Shown here: in pieces, positions 32,558 through 43,782 of the stretch
Layout: each line of letters opens with the position of its first letter
Numbering within the stretch: the first letter of the stretch is position 1
Source: Schizochytrium sp. TIO01
Lineage: Eukaryota > Sar > Bigyra > Thraustochytrida > Thraustochytriidae
Direction: 5' to 3'
DNA: 64,000 nucleotides
NCBI GenBank assembly: GCA_004764695.1
Contig: SMSO01000004.1
Coordinates: forward strand, 709,501-773,500
Notes under the pieces: model-generated
Seen by the model: only the letters and a program-made list of their open reading frames with translations
Database searches by the model: none
Told to the model about the DNA's origin: nothing
Translations under genes and position numbers: made by a program

Positions 32558-33531
32558 AGATTTTCAGATAAATTGTAAGCAGACAAATTATCTGAAAACG
32601 ATTTATGAGCCAATCAAGCAACTACAGCTGTGACAAACGGGAACTACAGATACCTACCAACCTGCTGCCTCCAACAGGTACGAGAGAGAGATAAATGAAA
32701 TGCCATGCCTGCGTATGCGTAGGTAAAGAAGAACAAAAACCCGTGAAACACTCAGTTTGGGCTTCTAATCCCCTCGTTCTTTGGACTGAATTAGATCCTT
32801 CCGTATCTCCAAAGTGTACTATCCACGTACCTAGAGAGTTGTAACACAGATCAACAGCCACTTCTGAATAATAAGGCTCTTTCGCAGCGATTCTTAATAC
32901 GCTTCGACAGTCAGAGTTCGGAAGCAAAGCATATGTATATATATTATTTTTCAGTTTTTCATTTTGTTAATTTTTTTTTTTAAGAATAAAAGAGTGAAAT
33001 TCAATTAAAGCGGGTGCCTATAGCGGTTGATAGGGAAAAGCTAGGACCCTGGAACCCTCGGGAACACGAAGCCACAAGTGCAAAATAGAAATGTTACACT
33101 CTTGAGAGTTGAGAGAGGCCTATGGTTCTCTCTAATTGTGCTCAGGCGTATGACAGTGAGAAAGACCGATTGCAAAGGAGGATAAGCCATAGGTACGAAG
33201 TGCTTTCCCGTTTAAAGTTTGGCTTTGATGATCAGCAAATGGGGAAAAAGTCGGAGCAGGAGAATAAAAAACCAATAAAACTATAGAGAGTTCAGAAAAA
33301 TGTTATTCAAGGTGAAAATAACTAAAATAGAAAAGAAAGTGAGTTTAGAAGACCAAAAGTTCGATACATAAATAAATAATACCTCGTGCAGCAGCAAACC
33401 CAAATTAGTGATCACAGCTGCTTCACGCTCGAGGGTAGCCCATCGTTGCTCGCGAGCTTCGAAGCTTACGTGGTGCATTCGCTTAGCGTCTCCTTAATCG
33501 AGGTCGCAATTGTCGATAGTCAGGCTCGTAG

Positions 33532-33930
33532 ATGATGGGCGACCAGCGCTATTACAATAACAATGGGCAGATGCCCACGGCGTACGCCCAGCCCGTGCAG
33601 GCTCAGCCGTACTATCAGCAGCAGCAGCAGTACAACGCACAACCCGTGTACAACGCACAACCACCTCCGGGTCCCGGTTACGGCCCCCCGCCTCCTCACC
33701 ACGGCTACGGAGGTCCTGGTTATGGTGGAGGCCCTGGTTATGGTGGAGGCCCTGGTTATGGCGGAGGTCCTGGTTACGGACCTCCGCCACAGCAGTTCAA
33801 TAGGTATGGCGGCCAGGACCAGTACTGGCGCGAGCAGGAGCGCAAGCGTCAGCAAGAAGACGCAGCCCAGGATGCCTGCTGCTGTCTCGCACTCACCACG
33901 CTCTGCTGTGCCTGCTGCATGTTTGACTAA
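33532..33930 (+). CDS. Small GPGYGG-repeat protein with CYSTM-like tail
   Basis: 132 residues starting at tandem ATGs (33532, 33535). The head is Gln/Tyr/Pro-rich (YYQQQQQYNAQPVYNAQP). It is followed by four 18-nt repeats coding GGPGYG (33712-33780 region), a charged stretch (WREQERKRQQEDAAQ) and a cysteine-rich hydrophobic end CCCLALTTLCCACCMFD. Gly/Tyr/Pro-rich proteins ending in a Cys-rich membrane module (CYSTM type) are found across eukaryotes, are tail-inserted in membranes and are often linked to stress or metal response. Family membership is inferred from layout, since such low-complexity proteins are hard to place. Single exon, no neighbour within 1 kb. Confidence 0.72.
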   Translation: MMGDQRYYNNNGQMPTAYAQPVQAQPYYQQQQQYNAQPVYNAQPPPGPGYGPPPPHHGYGGPGYGGGPGYGGGPGYGGGPGYGPPPQQFNRYGGQDQYWREQERKRQQEDAAQDACCCLALTTLCCACCMFD

Positions 33931-34986
33931 ATGCTAGCTTGCCGCAACTCATTGCTCTGAGATCCACATGTTCACTTCAATCGGCATTCTCAAATGCAGT
34001 TTGCTGACCGCACCATTTCATTGCCATACAGAAAATGGCGCATTGAAATCCTTCGAAGGGACCTGTGTTTTGATAAATTTGTAAGCTCCACCTGGCCAAG
34101 CCAATTCAGGATGCTGATACTGGCGGACCGGGATGGATACCTGTGTAGATGGAAAAACATTGTGAAAGCAGTCTGGCTAGGCAAAACTTGTGGAAATTTA
34201 AGCACTTGGATTAGAATAGCGTTCTAATCAGTTACCTCTAAGCTGTTTTTGCATTGCCCCATCACTGCCGATAAATGATGCCGCCATCCATTGAATCAAT
34301 CTCATATCATTTAAAGTGAATTTTGGCTGCACCCTCCTTGCTCAATTAACGTCTGTAGTAGTAAAACCTACGCTCGGATGGCTGGCAGCCCGCCCCTACG
34401 TTTACCTTATTGTTATTAGTGCGTGTTTCGACGCGTGTAAAGAACCCGTAGTAGACCACATTTTAATAAACTAAATGAACTTGTTCACCTATGCATTTTC
34501 GAAGTGTTTAGAAGTCCGAATCTTGTTGCGACATTCGCTGCCCCTCCAGCAGAACGACCTTGCATCTATTTACTATATTGTTGAAAGATTAATTGAAGAG
34601 CAAAAATCCAAGTCCAAATATCTTGCACTAGATAAACATCGTCTGTTCAGAACTGAAAATGATTAGTCGAGGTATTGATAAATATAGGTCTAGGTGGATG
34701 CCCTGTTCTTGTTTAGAGCAAGGGGGAAATGTTAAAGAAACATAAAATCAAGACCCATTTTTTCCCTAAATTTCTCCGTAAAAGCGATATGGGTGTACCT
34801 CTGTGCATATCAAGTTTATGTGTTTAGCATGTTACAATGTTATGCTTACATTCTTGATTTACTTTAAAAAGATTCTATCAATTCTTAATCACAGACATAA
34901 AATAAAGACTTGACGACCAAACTTGGTGCTTCTTTCCTCCAAATAAATGAACAGACTGTACCGTGTCATTCGTACTCACTTACTCT
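33931..34986. other. Gene-free spacer
   Basis: A+T-rich region between the CYSTM-like gene and the TauE/SafE-like gene (convergent). Short open frames only. Nothing supported. Confidence 0.45.
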
Positions 34987-36603
34987 CTACATTTCCTGCT
35001 GAACACTCGTAGATGAGGAGCTCATTGAGGTGAAAATTACCACAAAGACACCAATACTAAAAAACAAGATTGCGACAACCAAACAAATAGCTTGCTCTGA
35101 CATTCGACGCGCATAATGACTGGCGAGGAGCAACGCAATGATGTCGCAGGGAAGGGATATCGCAACAAGATGAGAGATTTCACTCACATCAACAGCTTTG
35201 TTTGCCAAGAACGAAAGAATCAAACTGAAGGTCATACATCCGCTGATGAAGGAGCTAGCGCATGTGGCAGCCAGGGTGCTCCACTCAAAAACCATGATGT
35301 AGTAAATAGCGAAGGCATTCCCGCCACCAAATCCGATCATACCAGACAAGCTACCAAGGAACGCAATATACAACATAGTAAAGCACGCGCGAGGATCAAC
35401 AAAGCTTTCGCCCATGATACGCTTAACTTTACGAAAACAGTGTTGCATATAGCTTGCCTCTTCATCAAGTTCCTCGCTCAACAAACCGTTAAAACTGTTG
35501 TTCTCCTCATCTTGAATGTAGCTCCGGTGACGCTGGTCAAGGATACCGTTATTTACTGATTGCCTTTCTGTCTCAAGGTCGCTGAGGACACTGGTACGGC
35601 GTGGACGAGAAGCTCCAAAGCGATCGGCTTCATATCTGTCAGCAGTCTCTATATCTGCGCCGGAGCCTTCAATAACCACATCAGCAATGAAGGTCTCATT
35701 ACCCAGCGTACGACCAACTCGGTCGTCTTCATCATCTTCTAGAGAGTCCCCGTTTGCTGACCCGACGCTATCAGATTCGACAAGTTCAACAGCTTCTTCA
35801 CGGTATAAGAGGGCACTGCCAAGATCCATGGACGATGTACTATTTCGATCTCTGTTGCCCGCACGTCGGTGCCGCACAAACCGCACGAGGAAGCCAAAAC
35901 CCATGAAAAAGTCAATGACTGCAACGCCTCCTTTAAGCTTGCCTTCGTTAGACCGCAAAAGGCTTATGCCAAAGGTTGATGACACGATCACTGCTGCAAG
36001 AACTGCAACGAAGGCACCCGACAGCATCGGCGCAACCATTTCTAAATTGAGTTTATGTCGATATCGCACGCATACGAGTGAGCCATTTACACAATCAACA
36101 ATAAAACAAAGAAAAAGTGCATCCAGCGCGCGCAAACCAAAGCCCGTTACCAAAATCTAACACAGTGATCGCCCAAGAATTCAAGTACCAGTACAACAAA
36201 TCATCCCATTACAATACCAATTAAACATATCCCACGTTAGTTTATAATCCTTCTTGAGAACCATACCCCTAAGATTCACTTTACAGCGTATTTGTATTCA
36301 TATATATTGCAATCCGAACCAGAACATCTGTGCATGGTGTGACTTCGCTTTCCTCTGAAGTTCTCACGAATGCATAAATTTGTGCAAAAGCTAATCATCA
36401 AGAAGAACTAGATCATGTAAGTTCAAAGGCGGCTGCCTGAAGGTTCTTGAAGTTCGCAAAGCCCTATAATTGTACAACGAGCTGAGCCTAGTTCCTTTAA
36501 AACGTACCGGAAGCAGTGTGCTGTACGCAGAGACCGCCAAGGAGGCGCTGGCGACGCCTGTGCACGCCGACAGCACTGCCAGCACCAGGCCTGACCCGCC
36601 CAT
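34987..36603 (-). CDS. TauE/SafE-like membrane transporter, one intron
   Basis: TauE/SafE proteins are 8-10-helix carriers thought to move sulfite, sulfonates or other organic anions. Exon 2 (36156-34987) lacks an acceptable start and begins within helix 2. A first exon is recovered at 36603-36508 (ATG, 32 codons, MGGSGLVLAVLSAC...), with donor GTACGT after CCG, a 351-nt phase-0 intron and acceptor TTAG. The join reads AYSTLLP then ILVTGFGLRALDALFL and VDCVNGSLVCVRYRHK, which matches the family pattern (PLL...GL..L.A...S.......N....RYR). The product is 421 residues: an N-terminal half-domain, an acidic Ser-rich cytosolic loop of roughly 150 residues, and a C-terminal half with GSLSGMIGFGGGNAF. 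The loop is much longer than in bacterial members. Substrate unknown. Confidence 0.8.
36157..36507 (-). other. Intron in TauE/SafE-like gene
   Basis: 351-nt intron with donor GTACGT and acceptor TTAG. It was inferred because the large exon has no ATG before its first helix and the upstream exon supplies the missing helix in frame. Confidence 0.72.
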
Positions 36604-39120
36604 CGTGGCACAGGCAAGCTTCGCAGTGAACCCCCCCCCTCCCAGCACCGACACCCTTGTGGACCGCAAACGCGTCACAGACAGGGCCCGCGATGAAGTT
36701 TTGCCTCGCAGAGCGGACTTCTTGAAGCACAAAGAAAAAGAAACCAGATTGAAGAAATCTGTGAATATATTTATCAACTATACACATAAGCAGATGGAAA
36801 CGAAACTTACGATTTTTAGTTCATGTTTGCATTCAGAAAATTTTAAAATTTAATTAAAAAATAGACTGAGGATGATTCAAGAGCCGAGGGCATGCCTACA
36901 ACCTGGCATGATCGAGCCACCATGCATGGGGTTGCTTGGTGTCCATGAAGGAGCCGTTTTTCAATCACGTCATGACAATCGCCAATGTGTGTGGTTGTCA
37001 TCATGATGGCGGACAGTTTATTAAATGATTACTCTTATGATTTGTATCAATCAGTCGAGCTAGCTACCTACTATAGTATGTTTGAGTCTTAGTCTCGGCC
37101 TACAAGTGAAAGAAGCAAATGTACATCTTCTTACAGAATCGAGCTGGGGAGATGAATCCCTTCTTACCAAATCATTTTGTTGGTGGTTTCGTTTTATAGG
37201 CTTGTGCTTTTGTAGGGTCACTGTCCTCACATTTCATCATTTAGTTCAACTCGTGCGCGTCCTGTTCAGCCAAAAGTAACTCCCGACTCTGTCGTGGAAA
37301 CGTCTGTGGCAGAGCACTCGCTACATCATCACTTTCAGAAACAGAAACTCAATCATTCATCCATTTAGTTCTTCATTGGTATTGTTGAATTGTGATGGAT
37401 CCAGGTGTTGCATCCAAGCCTTTGCGCTAGGTCTCAATTGTATTCGCGTTTGCGATTCGTTGTTGCTCGATACTTTGAGGTTTCTGCAGTGCATGATTGT
37501 TGAGATGTCCTGGTGACCGTGTCTCTCTTGTTTTTATCTTTACTTCCCACGTGTTGTGCTGCAATTCTCTACAGATAGTCAATACTACGGGGTGTTTGGA
37601 GGAATGCAGTGGCGCGCATACAAGCCGCACGGTCCGTGGCAGCAAGGCAAGCTACTTATGATTGTGGTCGTTGTGTGTCAGGTAAATGATTGAATCAGCT
37701 GAGTGAGTTTTTATGTTTCTCATTTGCTAAATTTCCCAAGCTCCTACACTAAACAAACAACAACCCATTTACAATGCCAAATAGCTACAAAACTGCCTCT
37801 AGAGACAGCATAGCTTCCCCGGTCTCTACAAATTCCAAAAAGCCACAGAGTTTCTGCAAAAACGTAAACATCAGGTTCAGATCTGAGTTTCATGAAAACA
37901 AGTTCCTTGGCAACAACACGGTATCACACAAGCCATGTGATGAGAATTGAAAGAACGCTAGAATTCCTCAGCGTGCGCCAATGCAAGCGCCAACTCAGTA
38001 CATATAAGAAGCAATTCCCAAATGTTATGCAAGCTGAATGCCATCGTTCACGACATCCATTGCAAGGCCTACTCTCAATCGTCAAATGTCCCATAACCGT
38101 CCTGACTGGTGCTACGAGGCCTCAATGACCCTGGCAAGTTATAGCAGAGCTGCACGAACTCGAACTTCTAATGCTGCATTTATTTCTGTGGGTTGCCATA
38201 GTAAATGTGCATGCATACTTTGAGGTCAAGGTTGGTGTCGCATGCATAGCCCACGAAAACTTCTCGTGCTCGCCTCAGTATTCATTACAAACCGCACCTT
38301 CGCCATGTCTTATCCTCAATTTCCAATGAACCACCTCGCCATCCAAGAGCATAGTAGGAGTGGTCAATGACACAGACTTGGAATTTGCACATTCATTCAC
38401 TCACTCATTCATTCATTGAGTCTTGGCTGGCTATTTCTTTCTTACCCTTTAGTTGGCAAGCTTTCAGTAGTAGTGGTAGAAGGCAATAAGACTCTCCTAG
38501 CGACTGCTAATGATGATGGCATTACATTACACTAACTAACTCTCCTCATTCTTGCTGATCTTTAGTTTTGATACCAAACGAGTAACATTTTCTTCGCTCC
38601 AAGTTTTCACCTTTCCGGCAGTTCCACAACGAGCCCGAGGCAAGGTTCCGGCCTCCCACGCATTGGAGGCACAGAGACGTGACTGCCCTCTGGCGACGAG
38701 TAAGCACACAGAGGAAACCTCAGCGAGCCTCGCGTTGATCCTGGCGCCTCGTGAAACGCAGCATCAGAGATTTGACTCGGTGACGTGTTTTCTTCAGAGT
38801 GTTGTTTACTTGTGTTTGCGTTGTTAGCTGAAGAAGATCTCCCTACGATCGGTTTGGATTTGGAGTTAGGCGAAAGGTTAGCGATCGAATTTGTCTAGAC
38901 AACTTCATACCTACAATTCAGGTTGTCTTGCATTTCCAAAACGCTTTCACGAAGTTACTTTGATATTCAATAATTTTTTTGGAGCAAACTCTACAGATAG
39001 ACTAGCTAGATTATCTTTGATAATCTTCGGCGAGACAGGATTTCACTTTTTGCTTAGGACAGTTCGCGAACTGTAGATTTGCGGAACCTTTTTTTTTATT
39101 CTAAATCAAGCGAGCACAGA
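36604..39120. other. Gene-free divergent spacer
   Basis: 2.5 kb between the divergently transcribed TauE/SafE-like gene and the TBC gene. It is mostly A+T rich with a few short inverted repeats (for example CATGACAA and TTGTCATCATG at about 36972-37014) and a CATT run at about 38389-38418. Short open frames do not resemble proteins. Confidence 0.45.
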
Positions 39121-40816
39121 ATGGCTGCAGAGGAATCCAAGGGAAAGGCTAGGGCCCGACCTGATCCACCGGTGAGACCCCCAAGACCCTCAGGAGCCCC
39201 CAGTATAGGCGGCTCTCCTTTGGTCATGTACACAGCATCTGAAGGTGCTTCGTTGGGACCACAAGCTGTACGAAATCCTCAGGGAAGCCCTTCGGTAAAT
39301 GATGACGATGGTTTTAGAAGTTCCAGAGTAGCTCCAGTCGCAGGCCTCGAAAATTATACAGCTCAAGAGAGCCGTGTGTACCCTGTAGACAAGGAAATGG
39401 AGGTGCACAACCACCCTATCCTGCGCCATTGGAAGCGGATGATTCTGTGCTTGATGATGTTCTTGATGAATTGGATGACAGCGATGACGGGATTGACGTG
39501 GATGAGCACGGAAACCTTATTTCAGAACCAACATTTGCAGAAGCAAGTCGTGAGGCTGCAGCAGCAACGGCTTCAAGTCCTTCTCCAGCTCCAGGTGTGG
39601 CTGCTCCCCCGAACGCTCCACAAGTTGCTGGTGTTGCGGGGCTGGTTGGCGCACGCGCTGTAGGACTTGCAAGACGCCAAGTTAAGCTTGCAAGCAGTGC
39701 TGTACGCAGTCGTGCTGAAGAAGAACTTGTGAGGGCCCGCGCTGCAGTTCTTGAAAGGCTCAGCTCCGGCGAAGAGGTAGACGCATTTGCAACTCCAACT
39801 AATGCTGACCTGGTTGCGTCTGTGCGAGGCTACGTCAAGAATCAAGTAAATGAGAAAGGTACTGCACTCGTTGGTGCTATCCGACAGAAACTTGACCAAC
39901 CTGGAAGGGCTGTGCCACGGAAATTTTTGAAACATTTGTGGCATTGGGCAGATATGCGCTTGATGTAGATCGTGAGGCTGTTGAAGAAGCTGATGATACG
40001 GAAATTGAACACCCCGCAGACCGTTGGCTTCAAAGATCTTTAAATTACATTGAGGTCATGCAGCCTGAAGGTCGTCGCTGGCTCGAGCTTGTGCTTGATC
40101 ACTCTGTGCTTGACAAGAACGCCGATCTTTCCTTTGCCTTCGAGGTCCAGCTCGATGAAGAAATGGAGCATCAGATTGACATGGACCTTCCTCGAACATA
40201 CCCAGACATCGAATATTTTGATGACCCTGCCGTATTGCTATCCATGCGTCGCGTCCTTAGGGCTGCTGCTGTGGCATTGCCCGAGGTCGGCTACGTTCAG
40301 GGAATGAACTTCCTTGTGGGCTACCTTCTGTTGCACTCTAAAACAGAAGAGACTGCTTTGCGAATTCTCATCGAGTTGATGGCAAACCCACGGTACAACA
40401 TGCGTAATGTCTTTGTAGAGGGATTGCCTAGTTTGCGAAAACTCACAGAGGTATTGCAAAATGTCGTTCGCTCGCGAGACCCGGAACTGTACAAACACTT
40501 TTGCGACATAGGCTTCGACGATCTATTTGTTGTCTATCAATGGATTTGCACATTATTTGCTGGAGCCATGCCGTTCGATGCCCTCGCCGATGCTTGGACT
40601 CTATTTTTCGAACGTGGATGGGTTGGCGTTGTTGCAATCACTTTGACTCTCATGATGGATCATCGGAAGGCGCTTATGCAATCAGATTTTGAGCGCTCGT
40701 TTGCTCTCCTAAAAGCTGCAGCAGCGAACCCAAATGATGGTTATATTGACCGCGCGCGGCAGATGCGATTTGCACCCACGCAAATAAGTGAGATCGAGCA
40801 TGCTGTTTTATCATGA
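39121..40816 (+). CDS. TBC-domain Rab GTPase-activating protein, frame-broken twice
   Basis: TBC proteins switch off Rab GTPases by supplying an arginine and a glutamine finger. Three successive frames make one protein. Frame 1 from ATG 39121 is Pro/Ser-rich to about 39400. Frame 3 (from about 39400, reading GGAQPPYPAPLEADDSVL, to about 39915) is acidic, then Ala-rich helix. Frame 2 (from about 39920, EIFETFVALGRYALDVDREA) runs to the TGA ending at 40816. The TBC domain in the last frame has both fingers: IDMDLPRTYPD (Arg) and VGYVQGMNFLVGYLL (Gln), then VYQWICTLFAGAMPF. So the catalytic part is intact, but each of two junctions needs one extra base. No GT-AG intron of normal size fixes either. 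The full product would be about 560 residues. Confidence 0.8.
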
Positions 40817-41390
40817 TAAAACTCTTTTATGTATTTATAGTTTTGGTACATTCTGCTTGCACCACTGTATTGCATCACTCATCATCTGACCAACAATTGT
40901 CCCTACTCGTTATTGAAGATAAATTAATCATCTGGTATCAATCTTAGGGAATACAATCGCATTTATTTATTTATTTTATGTTTTAAAATGTTTGAACAGT
41001 CAAGTGAACCGAAGAAGATAAAAGAAAACTAGGTGAGCACATTTGGGCCGTATTCATTGTGATTGTGACTAATTAAAAAAATCTAACAAGTTCAAAATTC
41101 GTAGTACAGCAATAGTTCTAATAGCACATGGGATATATCCATGGAACTTTAAATTGGAATGTCTGCTGTTTATCTGTTTTATTCATGCAGAGCACTAATC
41201 ATACATACTGTCATGTTGTTGTCTAAAGAAGAGACCGTGTTAGCTGGTCAATTCAGCGAATGGTCTGCAAAAGTGAAATCGTCATTTGCGAACCATCGCA
41301 GATCGCGTGTTGAGTAGACCAGAAAAGGAATCTTGCAAACGAATAGACTCCGTAGACGAAGCGAAGCTACGTGAAGGCGACATGCTTCCA
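40817..41390. other. Convergent 3' spacer
   Basis: A+T-rich DNA between the TBC gene and the minus-strand LRR gene. No other structure seen. Confidence 0.45.
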
Positions 41391-42734
41391 CTAGCTTGGC
41401 CCAAAGCTTGGCCGAGGAACATGTCGAAATCGCGGCGCAGATGGGTTTGGTGCTGTTGCTGTGTAGGGCTCAGGGGGCAGCTCTTCAAAGGAGCTTGCAG
41501 ATTGTTGGTTGCTGTGATTATGCCCCACGACGTTAATAGAAACAATGTTACGACTAATCAATCCATTCCCCGTAGACCTTAAGTGACCTTTTGATGATCT
41601 GCCGAGGGCTCTTCGTCTTTCTCTTGCCTGTAAAAAGGCGCGCTGATTTGGCTGAACTTCTTTTCCATCAATCATGTCAAGGTATTCGGAACGTGCGATC
41701 AACGTGTCGCGATAGCTCGGATGGTTAGCAACAGGTGTACCTGAAAGGTCAACATCACGAAGCAGGACGCAGCCTTCCAATACCGATTCTACCTCACCCA
41801 AGTTGTTTGAAAGTTGTGTGTTAAAAGATGCTTTCAGTGTCTGAAGGTTTCCAAGGCCAGCGAGAGGAGCAATGGACGACACATTCGAGTTACTGATGGT
41901 TAGCATCTGAAGAGAATCACTTAATGCTGCAACAGAGGCAGGGTCAATCTCGAATGTTTGACCTGGCTGGAGGCGCTGGTTGCTGAGATGAAGCTCCGCG
42001 AGAGATCTGCATCCTTCCAGGCCTTCGAGGCGCGAGATGCAATTTCCATCTAGTGAGAGTTTGATAAGATGATGCAAGTGATTCAGATTTTCGATTCGTT
42101 CTATGCAGTTGTTTTCCAAATATAGGTGGGTAAGCATAGTCGCGGCTTGCAGATTCTCGATGCGCTCAATTTGGTTATTGTAGAGGAAAAGAACTCGTAA
42201 ACGCTTGCACATATCAAGGTTAGAAATGACTGCGATGTGACGGCCATGCAGGGACAAGTTCGTAATCTTTTCAAAGAATTTTTCTTTAGCTTCTGTCGAA
42301 TGCTGTCGCATCGTCGTAGCTTTGCGAATAAGTTCTTCTGTAATGTGCTGTCTTGATTGGTGCCTTCGTGTCTGCTGGTTGTCTCCATGACCTTGATGAT
42401 CCTTTGTTTGATTCTGTTGTATTTGATGCTGACTGTTTTGATGCTGACTGTTTTGATGAGAGTGTTGGTGCTTATGAGCAAATTCCGGGATATGGTGCTG
42501 AACAGTTGTTGCAAGAGCAGCCTGTCCATTACGTCGTGCCGTTGAGTCTGCAGCTCGTTGACGCAGAATACCTGGTTTACCTTGTTGAAGACGCTGAGGT
42601 GCCGGACGAAAGTGTTGCCCTGGAGCGTGATGGCTACTTTGAGCCTTCATCGAGATGCTTTGTTTTTGAGTGAAATTAAAATTGTTTTTGCGCTGCGCGG
42701 GGAGTTCTTCGACTCGTCTATCCACTGTGGTCAT
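41391..42734 (-). CDS. PPP1R42: Leucine-rich repeat protein, PPP1R42-like
   Basis: 447 residues, single exon. The first 130 residues are Gln/His-rich and disordered. Then comes ITEELIRKATTMRQHS, followed by SDS22-type leucine-rich repeats (LRVLFLYNNQIERIENL, LTHLYLENNCIERIENL, LIKLSLDGNCISRLEGL) from about 165 to 370. The segment LHLSNQRLQPGQTFEIDP after the fourth repeat is a signature of PPP1R42 (LRRC67/TLLR), a protein phosphatase 1 regulator tied to centrosome, manchette and cilium. The C-terminal tail is low complexity. The start is the ATG at 42734. Without a search, another SDS22-like axonemal LRR protein is possible, but the FEIDP segment argues for this one. It adds a second ciliary gene to the window. 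Confidence 0.75.
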   Translation of the reverse strand: MTTVDRRVEELPAQRKNNFNFTQKQSISMKAQSSHHAPGQHFRPAPQRLQQGKPGILRQRAADSTARRNGQAALATTVQHHIPEFAHKHQHSHQNSQHQNSQHQIQQNQTKDHQGHGDNQQTRRHQSRQHITEELIRKATTMRQHSTEAKEKFFEKITNLSLHGRHIAVISNLDMCKRLRVLFLYNNQIERIENLQAATMLTHLYLENNCIERIENLNHLHHLIKLSLDGNCISRLEGLEGCRSLAELHLSNQRLQPGQTFEIDPASVAALSDSLQMLTISNSNVSSIAPLAGLGNLQTLKASFNTQLSNNLGEVESVLEGCVLLRDVDLSGTPVANHPSYRDTLIARSEYLDMIDGKEVQPNQRAFLQARERRRALGRSSKGHLRSTGNGLISRNIVSINVVGHNHSNQQSASSFEELPPEPYTATAPNPSAPRFRHVPRPSFGPS

Positions 42735-43782
42735 CTCTACTTATTCTACAAAGTTCGCAGAATAAGCTCTATGAGCCTGAAGAGAATTTTGCCTCCACTT
42801 CGCAAAGTGCTTTCCCTTCCTGAAAGTTGTTGGTCAGCGAACTGTAAGATGCTTCGTTCTACCTTCAGATGCTCGTAATGGTTCCCAACCTCTATTGCGT
42901 TGTCAGCCGTTGCCTTCTGTATACAATAACCGATGAACAGCCAATTTAGGTACCTTGTGAGCAAATTGGCCTGGTTTTAATCGTATTACAAAAATCGTCA
43001 AATATGAGCAACTTGCAAAGTCCGCAATAACCCTTCAATATCCTTTTCTGTCACTACAGTAGCCAGGAAATACTTCTCCACGTCGTTGCAGCGCTCTCCT
43101 TCTATGCCACTTATTCTTCGTCCAAAGACCAACAGCCCCAACTTTTGCTTCAATTGATTTCCACTGCTTCCCTGAAAACCCCTCTGTAGATCATCAAACA
43201 AAGGCTATATTGCTGTATATTTCCCCTTAATCCTTGGCCCTAAGCCTCTCATAACTGCCGCTAAGACCCACTCCTAACAAGCCTCTTATCCTTTATTATA
43301 ACCCCCTAGCCCGCTCCTCGTCTGTGGCGCACAGCGATGGAACGATCCGTTGAAACCTAACCGAGCTCGGATCAAACCTAACCGGGATTATTCGGTAATA
43401 TCCTGGGATTATCACTGCTAGCGTAGACACTAGGAGTGTGTAGGCCCCTTTCGTGTGGCTTGAGCGGCGCTCGAGGGGCTGCGGGCGGCCAGATCAATCT
43501 CGAGAACGCCGTTCGCGCCGCGGAGGACGAGGCGTACGTTGCGCGGAGCCTTCCTTGCGGATCGCTCGCCCCTAGAACTCCTTTCCAGGTACCTCCGCCC
43601 CCGCACCCCGCGCGGAGTTCGGAGATCGCCCGGCATCGGCAGTTGGCCCTTCATTGACTTTCTATCCAACTTTTAGCTAGCTATCCCTCATCCGCTTATC
43701 CTATTTTCTCAGCTCCGCACTACTCCTGCCTTGAACCCGAAGACCTTCGGTTTCTACGAATTCACAACCCACGTTTAATAAA
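42735..43782. other. Upstream region of eIF2 gamma with GC island
   Basis: Lies between the minus-strand LRR gene and the plus-strand eIF2 gamma gene. A minus-strand coding-like segment sits at 42998-43190 (listed separately). The stretch 43435-43640 is strikingly G+C rich. It is followed by a pyrimidine tract ending in TTTCTCAG at 43711, so a 5' untranslated intron (donor GTACCT near 43589) is possible. Confidence 0.45.
42998..43190 (-). other. Possible terminal exon of unknown gene
   Basis: About 61 codons end in TGA after an acceptor-like CTACAG. The text SSGNQLKQKLGLLVFG then ATVVTEKDIEGLLRTLQVAH has natural protein composition, but no ATG is present in frame. An exon upstream on the minus strand would be needed; a GTACGC in the GC island could serve as donor, but I cannot show it. 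Not recognised. Confidence 0.22.

Larger units (their letters stand above)
28797..33531. other. 4.7 kb gene desert with repeats
   Basis: No gene can be supported on either strand. It contains a hairpin-prone CCTACTAC...GTAGTAGG at 29550-29577, further GGTAGGTA-type motifs (30213-30233, 31363-31370), GCGA and CATT short repeats near 30420-30700, a perfect 31-nt palindrome (31034-31064) and a long CAAA microsatellite (32443-32557). The minus-strand open frame at 31688-32098 has no ATG and no recognisable motif. Confidence 0.5.

Noticed and set aside
32354-32621. Three overlapping Cys-Leu-Phe-Val frames
   Set aside because: Direct translation of the CAAA microsatellite.
33494-33855. Minus-strand frames over the GPGYGG repeat gene
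   Set aside because: Mirror the sense repeats (HNQGL and TITRAS units); no ATG-supported protein.
36470-36853. 127-codon plus-strand frame opposite the TauE/SafE first exon
   Set aside because: The minus strand gives a splice-compatible membrane exon with matching G/C third positions; the plus frame has no recognisable content.
39295-39326. 32-nt GT-AG intron in the TBC gene
   Set aside because: It restores a frame only by replacing natural-looking acidic text with an Arg/Ser-rich shadow reading.
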